A model generated the notes under the pieces. It made no database searches. It worked only from the letters and a program-made list of their open reading frames with translations, and had not been told where the DNA came from. Position numbers and translations under genes: made by a program. Below are positions 33,602 through 44,800 of a stretch of DNA of 64,000 nt, one piece after another. Source of the stretch: Ruminococcus flavefaciens FD-1. Its GTDB lineage: Bacteria > Bacillota > Clostridia > Oscillospirales > Ruminococcaceae. The stretch lies in the NCBI GenBank assembly GCA_000174895.1, contig ACOK01000001.1, positions 99,848-163,847 of the forward strand. Direction: 5' to 3'. The first letter of the stretch is position 1. Every line of letters starts with the position of its first letter.

Positions 33602-35140
33602 CACAGTTCCCGGAGGCTTTGAAGTGATATCGTACACAACTCTGTTAACGTGTTCGACTTCGTTGGTGAGACGGTTAGAAACACGTGCGAGGACATCATA
33701 AGGGATGCGAGCCCAGTCGGCGGTCATGAAGTCATCGGTAGTAACAGCACGGATAGCGATGAGATGGTCATATGTACGATGGTCACCCATAACACCAACT
33801 GTGCGTACATCAGGAAGAACAGCAAAGAACTGCTTGAGCTGGTCCTCGATACCGCTCTTGCGTATCTCATCACGGAAAACAGCATCAGCTTCCTGTAATA
33901 CCTTTATCTTCTCCTCAGTTATTTCGCCAAGGATACGAACTCCCAGACCGGGGCCGGGGAATGGCTGTCTCCAAACGAGGTCATGAGGGATGCCAAGCTT
34001 TTCGCCGACTCTTCTTACTTCGTCCTTGAAGAGGTCACCGAGAGGCTCGATAGTGCCTGCGAACTTGATATCATCTGGCATTTTTACCATGTTATGGTGA
34101 GTCTTGATAACAGCGGTAGAGCCGTGACCTGACTGGTTGCCCTTTCCGCTTTCGATACGATCGGGGTAGATAGTTCCCTGGGCGAAGAAGCCGTCTGTGC
34201 CCTGTTCACGGATCTTATTCCAGAATACGTTGTAGAATTCGGTGCCGATTATCTTACGCTTCTGCTCGGGATCTGTAACACCATTGAGAGCGGTAAGGAA
34301 CTGATCCTTGCAGTTTACACGAACAAAGTTCATATCAAACAGCTTAGTGAATGTTTCCTCAACGAAATCGCCTTCATCCTTACGCATAAGACCCTGATCC
34401 ACAAAAACGCAGGTGAGCTGTTTACCGACTGCACGGCTGAGAAGTCCTGCTGCAACAGAAGAATCAACACCGCCTGACAGACCGAGGATGACTTTCTTGT
34501 CGCCGATCTGTTCACGGAGCTTAGCAACTGTAGTTTCGATAAAATCGTCCATTACCCAGTCGCCTTTGAAGCCGCAGACTTCATAGAGGAAGTTGTGGAG
34601 GATCTGTTTGCCGTATTCGCTGTGGGTAACTTCCGGGTGGAACTGAACGGCATAAAGCTTCTTTTCGGGACATTCAAAAGCAGCGCAGGGGCAGTCATCT
34701 GAGTGAGCCTTTACTGTAAATCCCTCGGGAAGCTTGCTTACATAGTCGGTATGGCTCATCCATACCACATTTTTTTCGGGAACGTCCTTGAAAAGCAGTC
34801 CGCCTGTCTGGGATATCTCGATCTTGCCGTATTCGCTCTTAGTGCAGCTTGATACTTCACCGCCGAGGGTGTAGGCCATAAGCTGACAGCCGTAGCAAAT
34901 ACCTAATATCGGGATACCGAGGTCGAAGATCTCTTTATAAATATGAGGAGAGCTTTCGTCGTAAACGCTGTTTGGGCCGCCTGTGAAGATAATTCCATCA
35001 GGGGCAAGAGCCTTGATCTCCTCAATGGGAGTCTGATAATTCTTGATCTCGCAGTATACGCCGCATTCACGTACTCTTCTTGCAATGAGCTGGTTATACT
35101 GTCCGCCGAAATCCAGAACGATACAGAGCTGATTTGCCAT
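33590..35140 (-). CDS. guaA: GMP synthase (glutamine-hydrolysing)
   Basis: ATG 35140 follows GGAGGAAAAT; the longer upstream frame is not coding. The 516-residue enzyme has the class I amidotransferase domain (ILGICYGCQ with the nucleophile Cys, and a [11 protein letters not shown]is/Glu pair), the ATP-pyrophosphatase P-loop [15 protein letters not shown], and the GMP synthase C-terminal domain ending [16 protein letters not shown]. It converts XMP to GMP using glutamine and ATP. Its 3' end is the integration site of the downstream element, which has separated it from its terminator. Confidence 0.97.
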   Translation of the reverse strand: MANQLCIVLDFGGQYNQLIARRVRECGVYCEIKNYQTPIEEIKALAPDGIIFTGGPNSVYDESSPHIYKEIFDLGIPILGICYGCQLMAYTLGGEVSSCTKSEYGKIEISQTGGLLFKDVPEKNVVWMSHTDYVSKLPEGFTVKAHSDDCPCAAFECPEKKLYAVQFHPEVTHSEYGKQILHNFLYEVCGFKGDWVMDDFIETTVAKLREQIGDKKVILGLSGGVDSSVAAGLLSRAVGKQLTCVFVDQGLMRKDEGDFVEETFTKLFDMNFVRVNCKDQFLTALNGVTDPEQKRKIIGTEFYNVFWNKIREQGTDGFFAQGTIYPDRIESGKGNQSGHGSTAVIKTHHNMVKMPDDIKFAGTIEPLGDLFKDEVRRVGEKLGIPHDLVWRQPFPGPGLGVRILGEITEEKIKVLQEADAVFRDEIRKSGIEDQLKQFFAVLPDVRTVGVMGDHRTYDHLIAIRAVTTDDFMTADWARIPYDVLARVSNRLTNEVEHVNRVVYDITSKPPGTVEWE

Positions 35141-35251
35141 ATTTTCCTCCTTCTTCCGCCTAAGCGGATCTGCCATATAGGTTATAAATATTATTATACT
35201 ACATCTTGCAAGAAAATGCAATAAGAAATTTCCGCTGTGGCTGTACATTAA

Positions 35252-35297
35252 GTATTTGGAAATTGCAATGACTTGTATTTGGAAATTGCAATGACTT
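35252..35297 (+). repeat. 23-bp tandem repeat upstream of promoter
   Basis: Two perfect head-to-tail copies of a 23-bp unit beginning GTATTTGGAAATTGCAATGA end three bases before the -35 hexamer at 35301. Two helical turns per unit would present the same face to a bound protein, so an operator is plausible. Confidence 0.7.
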
Positions 35298-35300
35298 ATA

Positions 35301-35329
35301 TTGACAAACCAAAACGCCTGTGATATAAT
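35301..35329 (+). promoter_or_regulatory. Consensus sigma-A promoter for hydrolase operon
   Basis: TTGACA (35301-35306), 17-bp spacer, TATAAT (35324-35329). Confidence 0.9.
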
Positions 35330-35378
35330 AACTATGTATATTGATAAATGATAATTTTCATTATAAAGGAGAATCGTT

Positions 35379-36605
35379 ATGACAAGGAAAAAGAAAAAAA
35401 GAAGTGTACTCAAGACTATTCTTGTTATCTTATTGCTGCTTGTACTGGCAGCATTTATAGCGGGTTATGTGTTCACAGCTCAGCAGATGAAGGGAATGTT
35501 CAAGAGATTCGACCAGCCGGCACCTGAACTCACCTGCGCTTATCAGTATGACCACTATCAGGAAGCATATCCGAGACAGGAAGTAAGCTTCCGTTCGGGG
35601 GATAACGTACTGAAGGGCTATATCTACGGACTTAACAATGACAAGGGCGTTATCGTATTCGCTCACGGCCTTGGCGGCGGACATGATGATTACTTCCCGC
35701 TCATCACATCTCTCGTTGACAGAGGCTGGAGAATATTCGCTTACGATGCAACAGGCAGCTACTCAAGCCAGGGCAAGAATACAGTTGGACTTGCTCAGTC
35801 AGATATTGACCTTGACAGAGCTGTTTCGTATATAGAGAATAACAGTGTATTCGCTAATATGCCTATATTTGTAATGGGTCACAGCTGGGGCGGCTATGCA
35901 TCAGCAGCAGTTCTCAACTTCGACCACAACATCAAGGCCTGCGTATCCATGTCAGGATATGATACACCTATGGCTGAGTATTGTGAAGCAGCTGATAATA
36001 TGTTCGGCGACAAGAGCTTCATTGCTTACCCATTCCTCTGGGTATACAACAAGCTCCATGCAGGAAGATTTGCTTCCTACAGCGCTGTAGACGGAATCAA
36101 TAAGAGCGATATACCTGTTCTTGTCATTCACGGCGACAACGACGAAGCTATAAAGTATTACGGAGCTTCTGTAATTGCTCAGCAGGGAAGGATCAAGAAT
36201 CAGAACGTTGAATACTACACATTTGAAACTGAGGGCAAGGACAGCCACAACGGTTATTTCCATACTTCCGATTATCTTGAGTATTATAATAATGAGCTCA
36301 AGTCAAAGGTAGATGAGCTTACAAATAAGTACGGTGACAAGATACCGGATGATGAGACAGCTGCTTTTGTTTCATCAGTTGATAAGGAAAAGTTCAATGC
36401 TATCAATCCTGATGTTGTAGATATGATCGATGCATTTCTCAGCAAGCAGCTTGGTGCTGTATCTGAGACAGAAGAGTCTGAAACTGCAACAGAAGCTGCT
36501 CAGGAAGAGACAACTGCTGAGGAGACTACAGCAGCTGAAGAGACATCAGAAGAACCATCAGAGGCTGAGGAAACATCAGCTGAAGACGAAGGCAATGCAG
36601 AATGA
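35379..36605 (+). CDS. Membrane-anchored alpha/beta hydrolase with acidic tail
   Basis: This 408-residue protein has a basic start (MTRKKKKR), an N-terminal membrane anchor (about residues 10-30), then an alpha/beta hydrolase domain facing outside: FAHGLGG oxyanion region, nucleophile elbow GHSWGG (Ser about 171), VIHGDNDE with the acidic residue and a DSHNGYF histidine. The last 45 residues are almost only Glu, Thr, Ala and Ser ([19 protein letters not shown]), a likely disordered linker. Related exported hydrolases act on esters or peptides; the substrate is unknown. It overlaps the next gene by 4 bp (ATGA). Confidence 0.82.
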   Translation: MTRKKKKRSVLKTILVILLLLVLAAFIAGYVFTAQQMKGMFKRFDQPAPELTCAYQYDHYQEAYPRQEVSFRSGDNVLKGYIYGLNNDKGVIVFAHGLGGGHDDYFPLITSLVDRGWRIFAYDATGSYSSQGKNTVGLAQSDIDLDRAVSYIENNSVFANMPIFVMGHSWGGYASAAVLNFDHNIKACVSMSGYDTPMAEYCEAADNMFGDKSFIAYPFLWVYNKLHAGRFASYSAVDGINKSDIPVLVIHGDNDEAIKYYGASVIAQQGRIKNQNVEYYTFETEGKDSHNGYFHTSDYLEYYNNELKSKVDELTNKYGDKIPDDETAAFVSSVDKEKFNAINPDVVDMIDAFLSKQLGAVSETEESETATEAAQEETTAEETTAAEETSEEPSEAEETSAEDEGNAE

Positions 36606-37660
36606 GCAGACTGAAGAAAATAATAATAATTCTGGCAACAGCGGCGCTGGCAATATGTTCAGCGCCCTTTGTTTCTTATCTGATGACTGACGATATATCT
36701 ATCGAACTTGCTGAAAATTACAGCGGTCTTACCTTTGCTGACGGTCTGTACTATTATCTTGACAACAGCAGGGGATTGATGGTTTGCGGTATTCCTGACA
36801 GGCTTATTACAGATGGAAACTTCAAAGGCTTTTTTATTGACGGCGAGAAGATCTACTGCTATAAAAAAGTTGATAATAAGAAGTCATACAGAACAGTTCT
36901 GTACGCATATGATAAGAATACAGGCACTCAGCTCGGAGAATTTGAGGTTCCTGATGATATTTACGGCGAGATCCATGACGGCATTGTTTACGGAAAATAT
37001 ACTCAGAAAGTCACCAATAAGCCATATCTGCGATTCTATGATATAAACAACGATTTCAGGGAAGTATTCGTTGAAAATGAAAGGCTTGAATACGGCGATA
37101 TAACCGTGTTCCGATTTGATGACGGACGTGAAATTATCGTCTCTCCCGATAAAAGTCTGATTGAACTCGACAGTGATCATCTTATTACTCTTGAAAAAAA
37201 GAAGGACGGTATCAGCCAGCTTGTCTTTGACTATTTTGAAAAAAGAGCACCCTCATATTCTGATATTCCCGATGTGGGGACATGGAAAGTTGCAGGAGAT
37301 AAGCTGTACACTGTTTACACGGAAACGAGATTTTTTGCAAATACCGAGCAGAAGAAAAATGAGCTCAGACATAACAGATACGACGCTGTCAGAGTCTATG
37401 ACACGGAAACAGGAGTGGTAGTCGGAGAGAAGCAATTCCGCCGTGCAGAGCGTGTCATAAGCGTTAATGATGATACGATAATAACCTATTTTAGCAACAA
37501 TTATTTCTGGTACGACAGCACTACATTTGAGGAGATAAAGTCTCAGCCTGCTGATGAGATCAGGTCGGGCGGTTCGTATACCTTTACCACTGTTGAGGGA
37601 ATAGTCTTTATCTTCGATGATGAAAAGATGATAAACAGGCTTGCCCATAAAGCTGAGTGA
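36602..37660 (+). CDS. Unrecognised membrane-anchored protein, coupled to hydrolase
   Basis: This 352-residue protein starts within the hydrolase stop (ATGA). It has an uncleaved-signal-like N-terminal helix (IIIILATAALAICSAPFVSYL), then an extracytoplasmic region rich in beta-strand repeats with aromatic/aspartate turns (YYYLDNSRGLMVCG, VLYAYDKNTGTQLGEFEVPDD, VRVYDTETGVVVGE), suggesting a beta-propeller-like fold. No enzyme motif is visible. Probably a partner of the upstream hydrolase at the membrane surface. Terminator follows. Confidence 0.7.
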   Translation: MSRLKKIIIILATAALAICSAPFVSYLMTDDISIELAENYSGLTFADGLYYYLDNSRGLMVCGIPDRLITDGNFKGFFIDGEKIYCYKKVDNKKSYRTVLYAYDKNTGTQLGEFEVPDDIYGEIHDGIVYGKYTQKVTNKPYLRFYDINNDFREVFVENERLEYGDITVFRFDDGREIIVSPDKSLIELDSDHLITLEKKKDGISQLVFDYFEKRAPSYSDIPDVGTWKVAGDKLYTVYTETRFFANTEQKKNELRHNRYDAVRVYDTETGVVVGEKQFRRAERVISVNDDTIITYFSNNYFWYDSTTFEEIKSQPADEIRSGGSYTFTTVEGIVFIFDDEKMINRLAHKAE

Positions 37661-37679
37661 AGAATAAATCACATGAAAA

Positions 37680-37709
37680 AACTCCCGAAAGCGTATGCTT
37701 TCGGGAGTT
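37680..37709. terminator. Bidirectional terminator
   Basis: AACTCCCGAAAGC/GCTTTCGGGAGTT 13-bp stem, A-run before and T-run after, between convergent genes. Confidence 0.9.
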
Positions 37710-37711
37710 TT

Positions 37712-37930
37712 TCAGTCACGATGCTTTTTCTTTTTGTCGGATTTGAATTTCAGCAGAACGAGCCCCGTAACAGCAGCGGCTTTGACTGCTGAAACAGCGA
37801 TCTCTTTGGGATCATGTTTAGTTCTGATATGCTTTGGCACAGTTTCCGTAACCGAAATGTTGCCTTTGCCTGCGGTCTTGAATGAACCGCCGCCCACTGT
37901 GAAGTTTCTGAAGTGCTTTTCAAATTCCAT
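37712..37930 (-). CDS. Small unrecognised protein next to trmB
   Basis: This 72-residue ORF has a good GGAGG site before ATG 37930, and its start overlaps the end of trmB by 11 bp. The middle is polar (TVGGGSFKTAGKGNISVTETVPKH). A C-terminal hydrophobic stretch (VSAVKAAAVTGLVLLKF) could be a short membrane helix, followed by a very basic end KSDKKKKHRD. No family recognised. Confidence 0.6.
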   Translation of the reverse strand: MEFEKHFRNFTVGGGSFKTAGKGNISVTETVPKHIRTKHDPKEIAVSAVKAAAVTGLVLLKFKSDKKKKHRD

Positions 37931-38597
37931 TTTGATCCTCCCTGATGGGTTCAGCTATGAGAAACTTTATTTTCTTGCCTTCTTCCGTGAACATATTCTC
38001 ATGTTCGGTAACAAAATTTTCGTATGGACTTTCTGCGTGAAGATCGAAAGTCTTGTACTTTATCCTGAATCCGGCCTCCTCAAAATACTCAAAGCTCTCC
38101 TCAAAAAGCTCGTCATCATCTGTCTTGAACCAGAGTTCGCCGCGCAGAAATTTTTTGTAGTTCATCAGCTGGCGGGTGTGGGTAAGTCTGCGTTTCTTGT
38201 GCTTCTTCTTAGGCCATGGATTGCAGAAATTGATGTAGATACGGTCTGCACGGTCATTTTCGTCCCATGCAAGCTCAAGTCTTTCAATATTCTGTATAGC
38301 TATGCGGACATTTCCGTCGGGAACAGTGCCCTTTTCCTTGAAAGCTTCTTCCAGCTTGCGTTTAGCCAGCACCAGCATTTCATTCTTTATATCCATAGCA
38401 ATGAAGTTGACTTCGGGATGTGCAGGGGCTGCCTGTGAGATGAATCCGCCTTTGCCGCAGCCAAGTTCGACATAGAGCGGTTTTTCGGGTTTATCGAAAA
38501 GTTCACGCCAGTGACCGATCTGTTTCTGCGGCTCCGCTACATAGAATGAACATGATTCAAGTTCGGGTTTAGCCCATGGTTTGTGACGTATTCTCAT
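37920..38597 (-). CDS. trmB: tRNA (guanine-46-N7)-methyltransferase
   Basis: This 225-residue protein has the TrmB features YVELGCGKGGFISQAAPAHPEVNFIAMD (SAM motif I and acidic loop), INFCNPWPKKKHKKRRLTH (the NPWP..KxxHxKRR signature) and FKTDDDELFEESFE. It methylates G46 of tRNAs to m7G with SAM. It is coupled to the small downstream gene. Confidence 0.95.
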   Translation of the reverse strand: MRIRHKPWAKPELESCSFYVAEPQKQIGHWRELFDKPEKPLYVELGCGKGGFISQAAPAHPEVNFIAMDIKNEMLVLAKRKLEEAFKEKGTVPDGNVRIAIQNIERLELAWDENDRADRIYINFCNPWPKKKHKKRRLTHTRQLMNYKKFLRGELWFKTDDDELFEESFEYFEEAGFRIKYKTFDLHAESPYENFVTEHENMFTEEGKKIKFLIAEPIREDQNGI

Positions 38598-38620
38598 ATA
38601 TTACCTCGCTTATTGGTTTA

Positions 38621-39903
38621 TCAAAGATTTTTGAATACAAACGGTGTTATAAGGATGAGTATCATGCAGACAGGGCAGATGTACTTTATCATAATGTTGT
38701 ACAGAAGCTTTGAACGGAATGCCTTTTCGCCATACCGAATATCTTGACCGTATCCCATACGCTGTAGCCCATAACCGAGAGCATACCTATTATAAGTGTA
38801 GCGATAACAACAGCTATACAGCTCTTTGTTCTGTTGAGCCTGAACTTTTCCATTACAACAGCGGTTACTGTTTCCATAAGGGAGATGGAAGATGTAAGAG
38901 CGGCAAGGGCAACAAGAATAAAGAAAGCTGCACCGATGAACTGACCTGCCGGCATTGCGTCGAATACCTTAGGGAGAGTTATGAACATAAGTCCGGGGCC
39001 TGCATTGAGAGCAGCAGCATCTCCGCCTGAGAAAACGAACACAGCAGGGACGATGATGAGACCTGCAAGGAATGCTACGGCAGTATCGAATACTTCGATC
39101 TGACGTACAGAGCCTTCGATAGCGTCTTCTTTTCTCATGTAAGAGCCGTAAGTTACCATGATTCCCATAGCGATGGACATTGAGTAGAACAGCTGTCCTA
39201 CAGCGCCTGCGATAGTTTTAAGCAGTTTTTCAGCAGTGAAGTCTCTGAAGTTGGGGAGGATATAATATCTGAGTCCCTCGCCTGCGCCGTCAAGGGAAAG
39301 AGTGTATGCACTGATACCAATGATAAGGATAAGTAGTACAGGCATCAGTATTTTGCTGACTTTCTCAATACCCTTTTCAACGCCCATGATAACGACGATG
39401 GCAGTAAGTGCAACGTATATCACAAAGAAAAGGGCAGGCTGTCCGAGATGGCTGATGAAATTCTCAAAGAATGTCAGCTCTGTGCCGTCAATTGATGTGA
39501 AAGCAGCATTAGCCATGTCCCTTCCGCTGCCTGTGACAAATGAGGTAGTGTATTTCAGCACCCATCCGCCGATAACGCAGTAGTAAGGGAGTATGAGTCC
39601 CGGGATAAGAGCGGCAAGATAGCCGAGGAAAGAGAAACGCTTGTTAACAGCTTTGTAAGCGCCGATAACGCTTTTGCCTGTTTTGCGTCCGATGGCTATT
39701 TCCGTCACCATCATGGTGAAGCCGAAAGTGATTGCGAAGATCAGGTAAATCAGAAGAAAAATGCCTCCGCCGTACTTAGCGGCAAGGTAGGGGAATCTCC
39801 AGATGTTTCCGAGACCGACAGCCGAACCTGCGGCTGACAGTACGAATCCGAGTTTTGATGCGAAACCTCCACGGGAGGAAGTTTCCGTAGTTTTTTGTGA
39901 CAT
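38621..39903 (-). pseudogene. Neurotransmitter:sodium symporter-family transporter, frameshifted near C-terminus
   Basis: The product starts as a typical bacterial NSS (LeuT-like) protein: GFVLSAAGSAVGLGNIWRFPYLAAKYGGG holds the sodium and substrate site in TM1, followed by about ten more helices. The frame breaks after VKIFG near 38735-38745 and ends in an unlikely KRHSVQSFCTTL at 38689. The alternative frame continues KAFRSKLLYNIMIKY and a final helix CMILILITPFVF to TGA at 38621-38623, giving a normal end of about 428 residues. It would import an amino acid or similar solute with sodium. Only the last helix is affected, so the break may be an error or a mild lesion. Confidence 0.82.
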
Positions 39904-40036
39904 GTTTATAACGTCCTTTCCTGATTGTCTTGATGATCATTATAGTATGGGTCCGGAGAATCAGACGCAGACTATAAAAGAATATGTATATTGCCCTGAA
40001 CATCAGCATATCTGAGAATTGCCGAATGTATCGGGA

Positions 40037-40741
40037 TCAGTGCTTGAACTTGCAGGTCTTGTCCCGGCAATTGGCACATTGAAGTATTTTGTTCGAGCCT
40101 TCCCAGAATCTTTCGGGATGTTTTGCGTAAAGGATCTCCCATCTGATGAGAACGATGACTGATGTGAAGAAAAGGCTCCATGAGAAGAAATTCTTGATGA
40201 ACAGCATAGGTGTGAACATCATGAAGTGTCCCCAGTCATAAATGCGGCAGTTTACACAGCATTTGTTTTTCATTATCTTTGATCTGAAGGGGCAGAAAAA
40301 GAGTATGCATATGTAATCGCAAAGGAAATAGAAACCTGTAAGCAGGAAGAGTTCAGCTTCGCCTATAATACCAATAAGGTACACAAGTGCCCATATGCCG
40401 TTCATTATAAGCCAGACCAGCATAACCGTCCATGCCTTCTGATTCTGCTTCTGAACATATCTGAGCAGATCAAATTCCGAATAGTTTTCAACAGGAACAT
40501 AGGATCTTTCCTTTGATTTGAGAAGTGCCATTGATCTGAGCTTATTAGGAAAAAGGTGTGATACCATTATGACCATGAACATTGCCCAGATTATATGCAG
40601 AGGAGTGATACTTTTGAAAATGTTCATGGTCAGGAAGTCTGTCATTTTCGTTTTGTCACTTAAATAAAGCGCTGAAAGAAAGCCGAAAGCGGCGATACGT
40701 GTCAGCAGTTTTAATATATAAAGTCTGAGCTTGTTACTGAT
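40037..40741 (-). CDS. Multi-helix membrane protein with cysteine pairs, probable non-ATG start
   Basis: From ATG 40645 the frame gives 202 residues. It is open and protein-like for 32 more codons up to a GGGAGGTG ribosome site whose correctly spaced codon is ATC (40739-40741); those residues (KLRLYILKLLTRIAAFGFLSALYL) form a further helix. I therefore extend it, noting that ATC is a very rare start or a changed ATG. There are about six membrane helices, a loop CCVNCRIYDWGHFMMF, and a C-terminal ILQCANCRDKTCKFKH that looks metal-binding. It has its own promoter at 40822-40850. Function unknown. Confidence 0.65.
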   Translation of the reverse strand: MSNKLRLYILKLLTRIAAFGFLSALYLSDKTKMTDFLTMNIFKSITPLHIIWAMFMVIMVSHLFPNKLRSMALLKSKERSYVPVENYSEFDLLRYVQKQNQKAWTVMLVWLIMNGIWALVYLIGIIGEAELFLLTGFYFLCDYICILFFCPFRSKIMKNKCCVNCRIYDWGHFMMFTPMLFIKNFFSWSLFFTSVIVLIRWEILYAKHPERFWEGSNKILQCANCRDKTCKFKH

Positions 40742-40821
40742 GCTTACACCTCCCTTGAAATGGGAAAAAGATTATGTGTATTGACATTTCGTATTCTGTT
40801 CATATAAGAGCGAACATACTT

Positions 40822-40850
40822 ATTATATCACAGCTTTGTCAGCAAGTCAA
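40822..40850 (-). promoter_or_regulatory. Promoter of the membrane protein gene
   Basis: On the minus strand TTGACT (40845-40850), 17-bp spacer, TATAAT (40822-40827). Confidence 0.8.
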
Positions 40851-40997
40851 ATATAAAAGGGCAAAAGAAAAACCGCACCCATCCGAGCACGGCTTCCTCT
40901 GATTTGTTCCCTTACATTGAACAGGATAGCTGAAGAATTATTACATTTCTGACATGGGCTATCCACCATATCAAAAATTTATTATGAACCTGAGCGG

Positions 40998-41300
40998 CGA
41001 CGAAGATGTCTGCGTTCCGTGCAAGTTCTTAACCCGGTGCGGCAAAAAAATTGTGCAGATATCTTCGCCGTTTGAGAGGGTTATCATAATTAATAAAATC
41101 AAAGTGTATATTTTTAATATTGTTACATAAAAGATGCGGTAACTTGATGCGATGTATATAAATGAGGGAAAAGGTCTTGTAACAAACGTTATAAGAATAC
41201 GCTGTTTGTACGGAGCTGAGCAGAGAGGGGAGGGACTCAGCTCCGTAATGCATTGCGTATATGCGCCGTACTGAGTACGGAATAACATCGGAGTTTTTTT
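40998..41300 (+). ncRNA. Candidate structured RNA, class unknown
   Basis: The gap 40742-41625 has no convincing gene. It holds a long imperfect hairpin (CGACGAAGATGTCTGC at 40998-41013 with GCAGATATCTTCGCCG at 41055-41070, inner stem CCGTGC/GTGCGG), a perfect 12-bp hairpin TACGGAGCTGAG/CTCAGCTCCGTA (41209-41247), CCGTAC-TGA-GTACGG (41266-41280) and CGGAGTTTTTTT. The last CGGAG can pair with the CTCCG of the 12-bp hairpin, giving alternative folds. A possible promoter (TTGACA 40781, TATAAG 40803) faces it. The stretch 41301-41625 is AT-rich with nothing recognised. Confidence 0.4.
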
Positions 41301-41625
41301 ACCCCTTTGTTATATCTTAATTATAAACAATATGTTAATTACATTCAACTCACAAAACAAATAATTGGTGGACAAAATGAGGAAATTTGTGCGTACAATT
41401 AGAAATGTTTGTCTGTACTTTAACATTCTTGTATTTATAAGCTGATAATGAATTTTTTTGATCGTTGATACATTATTTGGCTATTATGTACTTTTTATTA
41501 AAATTTCCATACTTTCCCTTGACATTTTACAATGAATTTGATATAATTATTTTATCATGTTTTGCGAAGCGGACAGATCTTAACTATTTCAGATTTGTTA
41601 TTATGTCTGCTTTATTAAGATGTAT

Positions 41626-41709
41626 GCCGGTGTGATGGAATTGGCAGACGTGACGGATTCAAAATCCGTTGGTGGCAACACCGTGCGGGTTCGACCCCCG
41701 CCACCGGCA
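41626..41709 (+). tRNA. tRNA-Leu (anticodon CAA)
   Basis: The acceptor stem GCCGGTG/CACCGGC, D-arm GGAATTGGCAGAC, anticodon stem ACGGA-TTCAAAA-TCCGT with CAA at 41660-41662, a long class II variable arm TTGGTGGCAACACCGT, and T-arm GCGGGTTCGACCCCCGC identify it. Discriminator A is at 41709; CCA is not encoded. Confidence 0.97.
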
Positions 41710-41812
41710 CTATAAAAATAATATGTATCTTTTAAACTTCGTCTCAGATAAAACTGAACGGAGTTTTATTTTTTCAGTATTACAATGCTGCTGCGAAAGG
41801 AGTGCGGAGAGT

Positions 41813-44800
41813 ATGGTAGAATTTATTACGGGACAGGCAGGAAGCGGAAAAACCACTCTCATGTTTGAAAAGATCAGAAATGACAGCCGCCCGAAGTGTA
41901 TTATAGTTCCCGAGCAGTTTTCACACGATTTCGATAAGAAGCTTTATTATTTTCTGGGAGCTGAAAAGTTCAACGAGCTGTTTTCTCTTACCTTCACAAG
42001 CCTTGCCCGCCAGCTTTTCCAGCTTTACGGTGATCCCTCAAGGAGCGGAGATTACGCTGACGAAATGGCGAAGATGATCCTCATTTATCAGGCTGTGAAC
42101 AACATTCAGAGTATGCCGGGAGGTCTGAACTTCTTCAGGTCCGGTCACAGCGGATTTGCCGAGGATGTGCTGAAGCTTATAGGCGAGATGAAACGTGCAG
42201 GTCTTACTCCCGAAGCGCTGATGGAGAGATCGCAGATGTTCGGCGACCGCCTCAGATTCAAAACGTCCGATATTGCTATGATATATATGGAGTATCAGCG
42301 CCTGATGAATGAGTACGGCTTCAAGGATTCTATTGAGAATATCAAGGTTGCAGCCGAAATTGCTGAGCTTCAGGGATATTTCCGTGGAAGAAGCGTATAT
42401 CTGGACGAATTTGAAAGCTTTACTGCCGATCAGATCGCTATGCTTCGGGTGATGATAAGCTCAGCTGAAAATGTATGTATTGCGCTTAGAACCGATGACG
42501 TGACCGCAGGCAGATTCACGCTTTTTGAGACGGTCAACAAGACATACGAGGACATCAAAAGCATATGCACTGAATTCCGCAAGGAAACGGTGCTGACTGA
42601 GTGCTCTGAGAGTTATCGTTTCATTTCGCCTGATATCGCCTATCTCAGTTCCCATGTACTGCGTAACAAGAAGTATTCGCCGGAGGAAGCTCCGAAGCCT
42701 GACAATATCAAGATTTTTGAAGCGAGGGATATGTACAGTGAAGTGGAGTATGTCAGTGCATCTATAAAGCGTCTCATCCACAGCAGAAAAGACCTGAGAT
42801 ATAGGAATATAGCTGTGATCTCCAATGACATAACGGCGTATGCAGGCATCATCAAGGCCGCATTCAAGCGCTACGATATCCCGTATTTTCTCAGTGTGGA
42901 AAAACCTGTTACACATACGGCTGTCATGGTGTACTTCACATCGCTGATTGATCTTCTTTGTTCGAGAAAATTCAGGAGCGAGCTTATCTTCAGGATGCTG
43001 AAAAGCGGACTTACCGATGTTTCGCTGACGGATATATCAGCACTTGAGAATTATTGCTATAAATGGACAGTTGACAGCGAGATATGGGAGAGTGAATTTA
43101 CCGCTCCAGATGATGCTCTTGACAGCCTTGAAGCCATCAGGAAAACAGTGATAGAGCCTGTATTTGCACTGAGAAAGAAGCTTTCAAAAAAGTGTACGGC
43201 AAAAAAGATCTGCACTCTTATATACGAGCATCTTGTCAGCGGCGGCATAGAAAAAAACGTAGGCAGAATGATGAGCGGACTTATCAACAGTGACCGTGCA
43301 TATGAAGCTGCTGAGATAAAAAGGCTGTGGGGATGCCTCATCGATATCCTTGACAGTATATGCGAGACCCTTGATGAAAATGAGATGTCTTTCAGCGAAG
43401 CTGCAAAGCTGATGAAGTCAATGATCGGCAGGATCAATTATTCAGTTCCTCCTCAGACTCTTGACGCTGTTATGACAGCTTCCGCACGTACAGCACGACT
43501 TAACGCTCCGAAAGCAGTTTTCATCATGGGAGCGAACGACGGTGATTTTCCGAATCAGGTAACTGTCCACGGCCTTTTTTCCGAGCCTGACAGGCAGAAG
43601 CTGGCGGAAAAAGACCTTCTCGTTTCTACGCCTCTTGCCGATCTTATCGCTGCTGAAAGGCTTGTGGTGTATAAATCTGTATCTGCGCCGTCGGAAAAAC
43701 TTTTCATCAGCTATCCGCTTTCTGATCTTTCGGGGCAGACGAAATATCCTGCACAGATCATCGACAGCATTATAAAAATGTTCGGTACTGACAGGATCAG
43801 ACTTACCGAAGATGATATCCCCGTGCATTACTATGCGGCTACTCTTCATTCCGCATTCTATCATTATATGCAGAACAGGGAGAGCAATACTCCTTCTGCG
43901 GCAGCCGTTGAACAGCTGCTCATGAGCCGTCCCGACTACAAACGCAGGCTTATCTACGTCCTGAGCAGATCGGGGCATGAGCAGGAATATCTGATCGAAA
44001 GCGAGATCATGGAAAATCTGAAAAGTTTCTCGCCGCTGCGGCTTTCGTCTACGGGGCTTGAGGAATATGACCTTTGCCATTTCAAGTTTTTCTGTGACAA
44101 GTGTCTGGGGCTTCATCCCCGTGAAAAGATAGAGCTTGATGCACGTATTGCAGGTGAGCTTACACACGAATGCTTTTTCGGACTTCTCAGCTCACGCAGC
44201 AAGCAGGAATTCATAAGCATGAGCTATGAGGATATGCGTGAGGAGATAGGGCGAAAAGCTGAGGAATACCGCAATAACAAGCTTGCAGGCGATTTCGGAA
44301 AGGACGCTAAATTCGGACTGATATTCTCAAAGCTGACTGACAGGCTTTCAGAGGTGTTTATCCACACTCAGCAGTCACTTATGGCCTCGGATTTTGTTCC
44401 GCATAAATTTGAACTTGATCTTCGTGAATCACACAGCGTTGTTCTTCCGTTCGGAAATGGAAAGCAGCTGAGTTTCGGCGGTATCGTTGACAGAGCGGAT
44501 ATCTGCAAGATCAATGGTAGGGATTATGTCCGCATAGTGGACTACAAGAGCAGCAGAAAGAATATTACCGCTGAAACTCTCGGCTGCGGTATCAATATGC
44601 AGATGCTGCTGTATCTGTTTGCTTCGGCTGATAAAGGCGGTATCTATGAGGGATGCGAGCCGGCAGGAGTTCTGTATTCACCTGTACAGGTATCGGAGGT
44701 AAAGCTTGAATCCCACAGAGTGGACAGCTTTAACTCGTCAGCAGTTGAATCATCTCTCAAAACCAGCGGACTTGTCCTCGGCGATATGGATGTGCTGAAT

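Noticed and set aside
35252..35297. CRISPR array
   Set aside because: There are only two directly abutting units with no spacer and no cas genes; this is a simple tandem duplication.
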